A stretch of 64,000 nucleotides of DNA from Varanus komodoensis (Eukaryota; Chordata; Lepidosauria; Squamata; Varanidae): the NCBI RefSeq assembly GCF_004798865.1, contig NW_025335589.1:11985909-12049908 (forward strand). The letters run 5' to 3'. The stretch's first letter is position 1; each line of letters opens with the position of its first letter. The notes beneath the pieces are model-generated. The model was not told where the DNA came from. It made no database searches and saw only the letters and a list, made by a program, of their open reading frames with translations. The translations under genes and the position numbers were made by a program. Shown here one piece after another: positions 37,570 through 49,019 of the stretch.

Positions 37570-37882
37570 GATGATGAACCTAATAGGGAAGCTAGGGTGG
37601 TGCTCCGCACTATTCGTCCTTGTGTTCAGTGGAACTGCCAAAGCCAAACCATGGGGTTCTGGTCCGGGAATCCCCCTCCCCTTGCAGATGCCACTAAGAA
37701 ACAATGGCAGCTCCTCCTCCTCCTCTGTTCAATTCACTAATAAAAGGAAACTTTTAGTAAAAGGCACCACTTTAGGGAGATTAGACAACCTGATTGCACA
37801 CAGACAGTCTCTTTGCAGCTTCTGTATGCTCACTGGCATGTCTCCCAAAGGCATTGTACATCTTGCTGCTCATCAAAGCTAA
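37570..37882 (+). CDS. Hypothetical small open frame with signal-peptide-like N-terminus
   Basis: Starting at the ATG triplet at 37570 the frame encodes about 103 residues to a TAA at 37880. Residues 1-27 look like a secretory signal: MMMNLIGK, then a hydrophobic core (CSALFVLVF) and a small-residue end (SGTAKA) before KPWGSG. A serine run and basic KRK follow, and the C-terminus has two cysteines. I know no matching family. There is no visible promoter, splice signal or conserved partner, and a frame this short can arise by chance. It could also be part of an unseen exon. Read it as a hypothesis only. Confidence 0.12.
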
Positions 37883-39250
37883 AGGGAAGAGCAAGCAGAA
37901 TGTTTTTCTTTAAAAAGGCATATAATGAGGCTGCAGCCTCGACTGGCCAGCTGCTACAGCATTTCTTGTTTCTAATCAGTCAAGAGGAGGAGCTGCTGCA
38001 GCACTTTCTCTGCCCCAGTTACAGAAGAAAAAGGGATGATGGGCTGGCATGGGTCAGGAGCAACTTGCCACAACCTCAGCAAGCCTACTAGTACCTCTGT
38101 TTGTGTAGAGGCTGTGCATTTTAAGAACTCCTGAAGTGGGTCTTTTGTATCAGGCTCTGGTTGGTGAATGTCAGGCTTCTAGTGAAAAAGATAAACCAAT
38201 TAGATTCTACAGACCTGAAGTCTTCCCACCTCTAGCCTAAACCACCATTCCAGACTTTTCAGCAGCAGCTCTGGGTCACACTTAAACAACCGGAGCAATA
38301 CATTAACTTGCAGAAGACTTGAATGCATCTTGTTATTCTGGCCCTGTTAGCAGCTTATGCTGTTCTCTTAACACCAGTGAAAACTGGCTTGTATTGTTTG
38401 TTTTACACTTTGGTGCAATTCAAAAAGCACTATCCTATAGCATGTGGTATAGAATCAGGAAGGCAAGAGCAAAGACATGACACGGAGAGTGAGAAACGCA
38501 GGCTATAATGGAAACGGCCAACTTAATGACGTTCTTCACCAGTGATGCAAGGCATTTCACCTGTTGGGATTCGGAAGCTCTGAACGTAATAGAAAAAGTG
38601 AAATAACACCCTAAGCCTTTGATTAAATGGCTTTAGCAATTTTAGCAGGATGAGCAAGACACTCTACTAACCCTGCTATCTAAAACTGGCAGATGCTCCT
38701 GAGGCAAATTCTATTTTGAAACATCTCCTTTGGATACAAACAGAGTGAAGAAGCCATGCTCCAAATGTTAGCCAAGCTGGCAAATTAACAGTAGCACTTC
38801 ATTTCATGATTTGTTTTTATGTATTGGTTTACTTTTCCACAGCTGAAAAACCAGCAAGTGCTAATTTTACTTCTTTCTCTCCATGTAATAGTTGCATGCC
38901 AAGAGCTAATAAGGAAAGTTTGTTTGCTTTTATTTTTCTTGGTAATCTTTAAGGTTTCTTTTTGGTAGGAGGGATGAGTCAGATATTGATCAGTCCTGTG
39001 TGTACAGTGAAAAGAATAAATAGAAAATCCTACCTGACTGAAAGCAGATAGAACTCTAAAAATTGGAATAGAGGTTCTTTTGGTGAATGAGACATGAGGC
39101 TGATGGGTAATAGCTGCTCCAGAGCAGCCCAGCCAATGGAAGGCAGAGATTGGTGCACCTATTAATAACAGCTGGACATTTTCCCCACTGCAGTTCAGTG
39201 CAGTGCAATGCCATTGTGAGAGGTTTTTGCCTGGTTGCAGGAAAGAGAGG

Positions 39251-39251
<1 letters not shown>

Positions 39252-39298
<47 letters not shown>
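39252..39298 (+). repeat. Microsatellite (GA)n
   Basis: About 23 pure GA units. Confidence 0.95.
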
Positions 39299-39405
39299 AG
39301 GCCTTATTCTGACTCAAGATGGTGACATGCCAGGCTGTTGATCTAAAGGCTAACAGTTATTATGAACTGTAAATAGTAGGTATGGAGAAAGAAGACCATG
39401 TAAAA

Positions 39406-39482
39406 CAGCCTTCTCCTACTTGATGCCTTCCAGATGTATCACAATGCACTGCATTACTCCCAGCTGTCACAGTCATTCATGG
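39406..39482 (+). mobile_element. Short hAT-like MITE, truncated copy 4
   Basis: CAGCCTTCTCCTACTTGATG, then CCTTCCAGATGTATCACAA and ATTACTCCCAGCTG, follow the left half of the element at 54672. The inverted right half is missing. Confidence 0.55.
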
Positions 39483-39734
39483 GAGGACTGGTGGGAAGGC
39501 TGGTGTAGAGACACTGGAGTTGAGGAAGACTGGTGTAGAGGTACTGGAGTGGTAGATAAGCAACTCCTAGTAATCTGTGGTGTGTGGCATGGCTGAGGGT
39601 ACAGTGAAGAGCCTGATTGTGCAAAAGAAGGCATTATTTGTGTGTGTGTTTGGGGGAGGGTAAAGAACATACTGTAAAGGATTCCTCTCTTTTACTTTTT
39701 AAGTCCCACCTGGGCTAGATAATCCCCTCAAGCT

Positions 39735-39990
39735 CTTAGGTAGCCAAGCAAATATTTAAAAGCCTTGACGTAAAGAGCTGAATTGACCTGGTGCTGAAAC
39801 AATGACAGGATTGGTGCCAAGCGGGTCATATTGGGGATGTTGCTTCATAGATGGGAGGCCATCCCAGAAAAACCCCTTCCCTTGCATCCACTCCAAAGCC
39901 TCCCTTGGCTACTTGAAGCAGGATCCCAGTAGACTGTGGTTGCAGGAGGTGCTCCAAACGACATTGTGGTCCCATGCTGTTTAAGGCTTC
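39735..39990 (-). mobile_element. CR1/L2-like LINE, 3' region (antisense)
   Basis: Plus-strand reading gives ATTGACCTGGTGCTGAAAC, TTGGTGCCAAGCGGGTCAT, ATTGGGGATGTTGCTTCAT, AGATGGGAGGCCATCCCAG and CTTCCCTTGCATCCACTCC. This is the reversed block around the end of the LINE ORF, in the same order as at 54460-54600. It is diverged. Confidence 0.6.
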
Positions 39991-40074
39991 TTAGGGAATG
40001 TGGTAACAGAGCATCTGTTGCACCAGCATCTGATGTGCATTTGGCAAGAATGTAAGAAAGGTGGCCAAATTGAG

Positions 40075-40392
40075 ATTTTAGAACTTCCTATCAAGCAAGA
40101 CTCATCTGCTTCCTCTGGGACATGCAAGACCCTTTTTGATTTAAAGAAGCATTTGCCCTAGACAGTTAATTTGTATTCTTTACCATTCTGAGAGCTAACC
40201 TGTCTTTTAATTTAATGATGTTATAACTGGTGGTACTTTTTATATTTTTATGTGTTCTTTTTTGATTTTTATTTGGTTAATGTAATGGTTAAATTGGTCC
40301 TTAACTGAAGATTTTATTCTTGTTAAATGTTTTCAGCAAATCTTATGGAAAGACAGGCCATTAGTGCAGTAAATACATACATACATACATAG
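40075..40392 (+). mobile_element. CR1/L2-like LINE 3' end
   Basis: GAACTTCCTATCAAGCAAG, CCTTTTTGATTTAAAGAAGC, a long T-rich UTR and a terminal ATAC repeat (to about 40390) form a LINE 3' end in sense orientation. It lies 85 bp beyond an antisense piece of the same family. Confidence 0.5.
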
Positions 40393-43300
40393 CAGAGTGA
40401 TTCTTTTCAAAGGATGAATTCACTAATAATTGTGGTTTGGAGTCTTTGTATACATCAGTTCAAATGGCAATGTGAAGAAAGTACAACTCAAAGAAAAAGT
40501 TGAATAAATCATTTGATAGTATGTTTAAATACTGGAGAAATTGAGAACTTAATTCTGACCAAAACAGGATCTATTGGATTAATTTCTTCTGTAATATTTC
40601 TTCTGAGATGTCATTAACTTTAAGTCCTCATCTAAACATTTTTCCTGCAAAGTAGTCTCAAAAGATGCAAAAAGTCTTCATTATTTAACTGAGTGAACTA
40701 AAGGCATTTACATTTATAACACTTTGCTTCTTTTTTATATTTTTGATAGGAGATGTCAAAGCTGCAGTTAAATCCTATGGACATGATTCTTTTCAAAGGT
40801 ATAAGTAGTAACACATATCAAAGGGTGCATGCAAACTTTGCTCTTTCATTTGGAAGAGGTATGCTAGTGCTGGTTAGAGTAATGGAGGTGGGGGACTTCC
40901 TGGCCGGCTGGAGAGAAGTAGTGCAATTTGCTGTTCCTTCCACTCCATCAACCCATTCAGGTATCTCATTCTTCATGGGTGAAAAGGTTCTGAACCCATG
41001 GCTAGAGGTCCTGAGGTAATAAGGAAATAATGATACTGTTTATGGTGCTCTCCTTTTGCTGCTCTTTTGCCTACTGGTTACGTTAACCTCTTATCCATTT
41101 AGAGATGACAACTACCTGTGTCATCAGAACATTATGAAGACTGAATCTGTCCTGCAATTATAGGAAATGATTGTTTCATGCGCAAAATCACCACTGAGCC
41201 AAGTGTTTTATGCATGCAGAGACAAGAACCTGCATCCATATTCCTGGCTGAAAATGGAACTTAAAGTTTAAATTAGTAGCCAAGGCTTTGTGCATATTGT
41301 TCTATTTCACAAATTGCAATTGGTACCAGTTAGCTGTTTAGAAGGAGAATTGAAATGGAATACACAATCTCCTGTGTGTTTAAACCAAGTCTTATAATTT
41401 CCACCTGAGCTCTTTTCTGCTGCTACCTTTTCATAGTTGAAAAGATGGTCTAGATATATTCAATATATAGTTGAATATATTCAATTGTTCATTTATATTT
41501 AATCATAAACAGATTAAACAGCTCCATCAACTACTTCTATACTATACTGACAGTTTTCTCAGATGAAGTTCACCGTCCAATATAAAGACAGATGATATAG
41601 GAATAAAAAGACCATTGTGGGTAGAATGCTACAGCAGTACTCTTGAAGCTCTCATTCAAATCTTGCAAAATCTGTGATATAAAAAAGCTACATTAAAGAG
41701 GTATACTGTTGCCTTGCATCATCTGAAGCCAATGGGAGTCTTGCTATTGCAAAATGTCAAAACTTGAACATCATTTTAGTATTCACTTCTATAAATTATG
41801 GAAGCCTAGGAGGAATTGAAATAATTCTTTTCCTGTTACTTTTGCATCTCTTTGTCCCTAAGCAGGTATACTGATACAGAAAAAGCAGCATCTTGCTTTG
41901 TACTCATATAGAGATGTGCATGTATATGTCAGAGGAGCTCAAAAGAAAACAGAAGTCTTGGCAGAACTATTCTCTCCTGCCTGTGTTAAAAAATTCTGTG
42001 TTATATCACTTATCCCTAGATCACCACCCAGAGAAGCTGAACTAAGATTCAGCAGAGACAACACGGCAGTACAAATCCACAATGATTCATTCATTTATTT
42101 AGCATTGTATGGAAATGAAGGAACTGTTTTGGGGTTTCATTGTCAAACACTATCCTTGCTTGGTTCCTCCTATCCTTTCCCCAGGCAGACATCACATTCT
42201 GCCATGTGGAGTAAAATTCAAACAAAGCACTCAATGGAAGCGGGGTTTTTTTCTGTTCACATTATTCTCATACATTTTATCCTGTTTGCCACCCCCGACA
42301 GTTTTTCAGAACTAATGGAATGAACTGGATAGATAATTAAACCTATTTTTTCTGCCCCTTGCAAGAGTAGATGTATTTCTATATATTACATAAAATAATG
42401 GCTTTGAATAAATTAAATACAGATGGGTGTTATAACATTTAGCAAAGAACATGTGTTGTCTGGAATATATATGTGTGTGCATATGTGTGTGTGTGTAAAC
42501 AGTTCCTGTATAAACGATTGTCCCAATTGTTTAGTACAATCTAACCCAGATCTAAGTATAATGTATATTGTATACCATATTGCTGTGCTCTTTCTGGATC
42601 TATCTCAAGCTTTAGGAGATACTTAGCAAAACTCCCTATGGTCTGGACAATCTAGAATTATTACTTTCTGTTGTGCTGCTCTTTCAATCTTGAATTCATT
42701 CTCAAGATCGTATCCATTCCAGTGCTACATTCATGTACTTAGGTATTTGTTACAATGATGTATGTTGTTTGGGACTGCAATCTGAGATTACAACACTACA
42801 CCCAGAAAACTTGTGAGATCATTAGGATAATCCTGTGAGATCAGTTGCAGTGAGGAATTTTCACAATGAAGCACCAGAGAAGTACTGTCCTAATTTGCAC
42901 ATGTACTACAGAGCCATTCACACAAACATTTCTTTATTTTCATGAAGTCCTTAAAGCATACTCCAAAGCTGGTGAGGCAAGGAGAACTGAAGGCAGACAA
43001 ATTGTCAGATCAAATCCCTGCTAGGCTTGCTCCAACAGGATCAAATGGAGGGTAAGAGGAGTTGCTGCAGGAGAAGGGGGAAAAAACCTACTCTAGGACT
43101 GGAATAGTTTCTCCCCATTCCCCCATGTTGGAGCAGGGGAATGGAAGAGATTTGAATCTGGTGGATCTGAAGTGTTCCCTGATCTTTCCCTCAGATGCCC
43201 CAAATACGCCTGTTTTGTTGGTACTGCAACCAAAGCACCAACAACTGACTGGCAAAGGTCTCCATGACTTTAAGGAGAAGGACATCCCTCCTTCCTGGCC

Positions 43301-44109
43301 TGTAGTCTTCACTCTCTACAAGCAGAATCAGAATGTACTAAATCCTATGGCCCCTGAAACGTTCCTCCACAGACCACAAGACTGTATCCTGTAGTACATA
43401 TGCTTAAGCTATAGGCAGCTAGGGTGTTTCTAGACAGATGGCTCCTGCTGCCAGTCAGAAGATAGCATGAGCTACTCCATCTAGCCTTCCTTAACAAAAG
43501 GTACCCAGTCTTTCCCTTCTTTTTGTGGTTGGAGAAAAGAGTGTGGAAAACACAGGAAGCTTACAAATGGATGACAACAGCATCTATGCTCCCTAAGATT
43601 TCATGAATACACAGGCTTTTGCATAATAGAAGCCTCACCAGAAATCCCCTAAGAATCTTACTGTGTCTTAGAGACAAACATTTATATGGTATAAAGGCCA
43701 GGAGTATACATCCTTTTCTGCTCCAAGGTCTATGTCATGTGTCAGCAGTGAGGAGGCATGTACACACACGCAGGAACAAGGTGCGGCTAAAACGTCCCTT
43801 GCTTATGCAAGATTACTAGAATGGAGAGGAACTTTAACCTCATCCCCATTCTTCTTCTCCAGTGTAAGCTTCCTGGAGCTGGGGTGAGGCCCCAGTAATC
43901 CTGATCAGAAGCAGTGCTTCTCTGCTACCCTTAGTGGTATAGAAACAGCTACTCTAAATTTGGCATTGAGAGCTGGTTGATATGGGAGCCATGCAGCCCG
44001 CTTGGTGGACCAAATGTGGGCCTCACCCCAGTCATGGCTTGTGTATCCCTGGTGTAGACTTTAGTGAATGAACAGAACAATATTTTTGTATTCAGTTTGC
44101 CTTTAGGAG

Positions 44110-44112
<3 letters not shown>

Positions 44113-44174
<62 letters not shown>
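44113..44174 (+). repeat. Microsatellite (CT)n
   Basis: About 31 pure CT units, the longest dinucleotide array of a single type in the window. Confidence 0.95.
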
Positions 44175-44176
<2 letters not shown>

Positions 44177-44604
44177 GGAGAAGCTCTCTTCCTCAGAAGA
44201 CCAATAACTTGCAGCTGCAGAAGCTGAAGACCTGTCAGTGACAGAAAGCCTGGTAGAGCCTCCAGAAATGCTTTCCCAGGACCTACACCTACAAGATGTG
44301 GTGGCAGCATATCTGCTTCAGAGATAGAAATGGAAAGACATGAGAATGTTATAGGCTGAAGAGACAGGCCAGACTTCTCAAGCCCAGAAGAAGGACATGG
44401 ATGTGGCTGAGGACTCCTTGGGAGTAATAATGCCACTCAAGGAGTAAAGCTTTTCAGAAGAACTACCTGTACTTGGAGCCTGGGAGGTGTGCGGGCATTG
44501 TCCACTGAGGACCAGTGGTTGGTAATTGCAGGAGCTTCTGGAAACAATGCCATTCTTTCAGCTTTTGTGGCTTGTTTTTAATCTTACTTTATGATTAGTG
44601 ACCT

Positions 44605-44765
44605 TTGGTCTAACTCTTGACTCTGTTCCTGGACTTGGTAAACTTTTCTGACTGCTTAACTGTGCTTTGACTTTTGCCTGCTTTGACCTGATTCCTTACT
44701 GGACTGAACTGCTGTGCTTGACCATTTCCTCCGTTTGTTACCTTACCCTTTAGATTGCTCCGTAA
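44605..44765 (+). repeat. Quasi-repeat rich in CTGACTT-type words
   Basis: Words such as CTTGACTCTG, CTGGACTTGG, CTGACTGC, GCTTTGACTTTTGCCTG and TTTGACCTGATTCC follow one another without strict period. It looks like decayed repetitive DNA, but I could not name the family. Confidence 0.5.
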
Positions 44766-45649
44766 CTTGTGTTGATGGGATGCCTGACCCAGCCATAACA
44801 GGACCCTTTGTGCGCTGATTGATTTCCGTCAGATGGTTAATAATTTAGAGGTCAGACTTTAGTTACAATGCAGAGTTCACAGACTGGCGCTTTGAGGAAT
44901 ACGAGATTATTTCGTTAAACAGAAGGTCATAAGAACAGGGTGAAAACATTTAAAATCAAGGAAAGAGAAAGATAGTTTGCAGCATTAAAGAAGGCACCTC
45001 CTGATTGGTTTGAATTGGAAAGAGGGAAAACAGTCTCAGAGATTTAAGCCAAAAGCAGAGAAGCAGAAAGAAGAAGAGGAAGAAGGGAGAAATGAAGCCT
45101 GGAGTCCTACATTAGAAAAAGAGTTGCTGTAACTGGACAACTGATTGAAAGAGCTGAACCAATGAAAGTAAGGCATAGACCTGGTTCACACCTATCATAA
45201 GCCATGGTGGGTTGTTACTTGTTTGTCCTGGGTGGTATATTAGCATGATTTCCTCAGTACAGTTTATTAACAATGGCCAAGGCACCCTTGGAATCCATGC
45301 CTTGCTGTTGGGTTGTTCAAGGTACCTTGTTTTAAGGCTCTCTTGACACATCATGTCCGAACCCTGCAAGTGATGTGTGGACAAGCTGTTGGCATAGCAA
45401 GAACAGCACCTCAAAGGAACCTGAGTAGTGTTGCTATCCTTCGTCTTTCTTCCACTGTCATTGCAGTCTTCACTACACAGATACAGATGCTACACTTGGG
45501 AGTGTGTTGGACATATCTGCAGTCTTTTCATTTTTAACATGTTCAGTCCAAATGGGATGGGCTATTTTAATGATTATTTGCTGTTCTTCACAAGTATCCC
45601 AATGAACTTGTCTGCTGTTAATTTAACTGATCACAAAATTTCCAAAACA

Positions 45650-45985
45650 TTAAGAATAATTGCCATCTATGGAATAACCTTCCCACGGCACCCCCGCCAG
45701 TGCTGAATTTGTCATCTTTTTAGCACCAGGTCATGGCTGCCCTCCTTTCTGCAACTTCTAATGACTTAATAGGCCATCTAGAGATTTAAAACAAGGTGGT
45801 TTACCAGATGTTCTCTCTCTCTCTCTCTCATCCCTTGTTATTGTCCATTTTTATTATTTGTATTTAACTGTTTAAAACTTTAATTTTTATGATTTGATGT
45901 TATTTTATTGTACTTTTAGTGTCTCTTTTTATGTACTATGTAAACTACCCAAAGAGTGTAGAAATGCAATAAGTAAATAAATAAT
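45650..45985 (+). mobile_element. CR1/L2-like LINE 3' end
   Basis: TCTATGGAATAACCTTCCC, CGCCAGTGCTGAATTTGTC, TTTTTAGCACCAGGTCATGG and AACTTCTAATGACTTAATAG follow the typical end of ORF2 and start of the UTR. A T-rich UTR then ends GTAAACTACCCAAAGAGTG and AATAAGTAAATAAATAA. A short CT tract (45812-45829) lies within it. The copy is old but keeps its tail. Confidence 0.7.
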
Positions 45986-48604
45986 CCCACATTCAACACG
46001 TTCCCACATGTGCAGGGCAGACAGAATTGACAATTAGTAAAACCTTCCAAGGGCTGAGTCACTCTACAGGGGATCTTAAAGTTGTTGTTGTTGTTATTAT
46101 TATTATTGACAATTTCCATCTTTTCGTTTTTGACATTCTTTGACTGCCATTCCTTGTGTGACTATTCCTTGATTGCTTCTATTCATAGTAGGGGTGTCTT
46201 GTTATAACCTGATTTCTGCTATTTAAGTGAAGAAAATGTTTGGCTATCCTGGATTCCTGTTTTGTGCTTTGCAACATATGTATTTAGCTATGTTGCTGGG
46301 TGGGTGGGGAGGCACTGGGGATAAGAGGATACAAAGAGGATCCTGGGGCATGTCCTGAGAGTAGGTGGGAGACCAGGGAGAGCAAGCCACGGAAACCCGA
46401 AGAGGGCCTCCTCAGGAGTCATGTGGGTTGGCAAAGGAAGGGCTGATTCACTGAGCCATATTTTCAGCATGGCTGATCACGCTTTGTGAACTCACCTATT
46501 GCTTGATAAGGGATATGGATTAAAAGAGATACAGCCCCTTGGATCCATTTATCCATCCTTATTTTGTCTCTGTGTAGCCATTTAGTCATTCTCCTATTGA
46601 TGTTTTTCATAATTGAACTTTAAATTTGTTGTTTGAAATGTTCTGATCGATTTTTGTTGTTGATTACACACCTTGCTTGTAACAGCCAGCCCATATTATC
46701 CAGGCTAGAAACCTGATGCCCAGAGCTGTAAAGCTGGCTTGGAGAAGAGCCAGAAAGGATAAAAGGTTTCTATCAGGAGGCTCCAAAAAGGCAGCAGACA
46801 ACAAACTGAACAGGGCACTTGGGTGACCTGGTCTTAATTTTCTGCACTATAGGGAAGTACACTGTACTTCTATTTAAATTATAATAATTCCAAAATGTGC
46901 ATACCCAACTCTAAATTAGCATATGTAAATGTTATGCCAATTGGCATCTTCTTTTGTGTCCTTTTTGGTGATGCCAGTTCTCTTTGGGTTATTTACAAGT
47001 GGCCATGCAGCCAGGCATCCTAATTTCTTCCCCCGTTACTTTTACCCGGGGACTTCTATTTTATTTCATCTAGCACTTTCAGAATATATTTTCATTCTGA
47101 GATAACATTTACTTATTTCATCTATTGCTGTTATGCAGGTCATTAGAATATTTTGAGTATTTTGAGTGGATACAGCCCTGAGTGATCACCTCAAGCATAT
47201 TATGAAGAGCAAATGAAAGCAGCAGCATGTGGCTTCTTATGCCCTTTGTCACAAGCTACCTTAGGCAATCTGAGCAAGTACTGATGAACTTAGAGATTCT
47301 TGCATAGAAAAACCCAAGTGAAAACTTGAATACTGCATGGCAAGCGGCTGCTATCCATGCAGGGAGAACTCCTCAGACAGGAGACATGTGAGCCTAAACT
47401 TGAAACCTTAAAGGTGAGAAATCGGTATGCCTAAAATCTAGTGGCAAACACTAAAAAATCAATAAAACAATGTCAAGGACAGGCATATCTTTCTGAAGAG
47501 AGTAACTTTGGGGCTTTAATTGTGTATGTGTAATGAAGTTCATTTGTTGGCATGCCCCTCCCTTTTATTTAAGGGAGGTTTTTACCACCATTTATTACTG
47601 CAGTGACACAAATGAAGTTAATAGCCACCATTAGAAAGCTGTTGGTAGTGTATTTATTTATTCCAATTAATTCGAATGACCATTAAAGTGCCAGCTGTGT
47701 GGATATTGCAAGCCACCATTTCTCCAGTAGCAGTAAAATATCAATAGACACAATTATTATTATTTGGGGACATGATCCAGCTAAAGTGATGTGCTTTGAA
47801 ATTTCAGTCCCATTAATTGCAGCTGTAGAGATGGCTTTTCAAAAAATAGAGTGGGTCAATCGCATGCTTACCTTTCCTATTTAATATCAGAGGAAATTTA
47901 TTGTGTAGGGGTGTGCCCATCCATGTCACACCACCGAATTTTATTCTACCTACTCTACAGCACTTGAGGCAGCTAACAGGATAATTTGCAAATAATAATA
48001 TGGAAAACATGAAGCCATTAAACAATTAGAATTATTGCCAGTTCAAATACCGAGCTTTATAAAGCACAGGGAGCACAGTTCCATCTATGAGCTATCTTCA
48101 AGAAGGATTCATGATTTGCTTTATGGGTTTGTTAAAAGTCTGGTGGTGCCACTGGGGTAGAAAGTCAAGGACCCTTTTCAGCAGGTAGAGCAGGAGGGTC
48201 CCCAAGTAGGCAGGGCTGGCTTGCTACTTTTTGCAGTAACTGAAGGGCTACACACTGCATACATGGATGTTTAGTATCAGCTACACACTGTTTAGTATCA
48301 GCACTGAACAACCTGTCACATGATTGTGGGTGGCTATTAGAACGGGTACATGAGTTCCAGAATTACTACTACTCTAGCAAGTAGTAGTTAGGAATCTCCA
48401 TCCAAGGGTAGATATTATTTGGCTTGATCCAATGGTTCATTGAAATTCCATTAGTCAGAGATTAGCTGAATGGTAACATCTTAGGTGAAGGTTTTTGTAA
48501 GGTTTTTCTTGGGATTCTACGTCTTGTTCAGTTCACTGGGTTTCTAATCGTAAATACTCACACTGTTGGCCAGTTGGTTTGAGTGTAATCTCAGTGTAAC
48601 ATAC
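45986..48604. other. AT-rich DNA, partly candidate regulatory
   Basis: It includes a GTT/ATT simple repeat (46081-46106) and otherwise no repeat family. 46860-47330 and 47560-48050 look like unique AT-rich sequence with several homeodomain-type words. Confidence 0.35.
47560..48050. promoter_or_regulatory. Candidate conserved non-coding stretch
   Basis: This is a repeat-free AT-rich stretch with AATTAATT (near 47664), ATTAAAG, two CAGCTG E-box words, CATTAATTGCAG and AATTTGCAAATAATAATA. Such clusters are common in deeply conserved developmental enhancers. There is no direct proof here: conservation cannot be judged from one sequence. Confidence 0.2.
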
Positions 48605-48672
48605 ACACAATGTTGAGACCTATTTTGGTATAGATGGGATATAAATATTTTAAATGCAAACAAACAAACACA
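48605..48672 (+). mobile_element. LINE 3' tail
   Basis: TGTTGAGACCTATTTTGGTA, then TAGATGGGATATAAATATTT and AAACAAACAAACA, is a retroposon terminus with a CAAA-type tail. Confidence 0.5.
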
Positions 48673-48724
48673 AAGGTGTCATTAATCATGGCTAATCAGT
48701 GACCTTTGAGTCAAATCTTGAACA

Positions 48725-49019
48725 CCTGCTTGCTGATTATGGAACTCACTCCTCAGAGCAGTGTGCCTGGCACCAATGCTTTATTCCTTCCACTGCCAGG
48801 CCCAAACCGTTTTATTCTCCTAGTTTTTAAATTAATACTGGTATTTTAATTAGTTGAAGCAAGTACTAGCACTTAGGAGTTTTTAGCTATTTTATTGTTG
48901 TAATACTGGTTTTAATATGTTTATATTTTTGGTCTCTTTTATGTAAACTGTCCTGAGATTCCATAATGAATTGATGGTATTTAAACATTTTAAACAAACA
49001 AACAAACAAACAAACAAAC
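48725..49019 (+). mobile_element. CR1/L2-like LINE 3' end with (AAAC)n tail
   Basis: ATTATGGAACTCACTCCTCA, GCCTGGCACCAATGC and TTCCACTGCCAGGC are followed by a T-rich UTR. TGTAAACTGTCCTGAGATTC and GATGGTATTTAAAC then lead into about seven AAAC units (48991-49019). The order is that of a LINE 3' end in sense orientation. It follows another LINE tail by about 50 bp. Confidence 0.65.

Larger units (their letters stand above)
35027..39405. other. Mostly unclassified DNA
   Basis: No verified gene. It includes an ATC microsatellite, a possible hAT-like relic (36192), a hypothetical signal-peptide open frame (37570-37882) and a GA microsatellite. The rest gave no assignment. Confidence 0.4.
40393..45649. 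other. Long stretch without recognisable gene
   Basis: This is unclassified apart from a CT microsatellite and a CTGACTT-rich quasi-repeat. Open frames of up to 141 codons (41898-42323) have no domain I recognise. A small AT-rich inverted repeat lies at about 41451-41475. Confidence 0.4.

Noticed and set aside
41898-42323. 141-codon open frame
   Set aside because: No domain or conserved motif, and an overlapping frame is equally open.
45900-46130. Poly-Asn open frame near the GTT/ATT repeat
   Set aside because: An artefact of a simple repeat next to a LINE tail.
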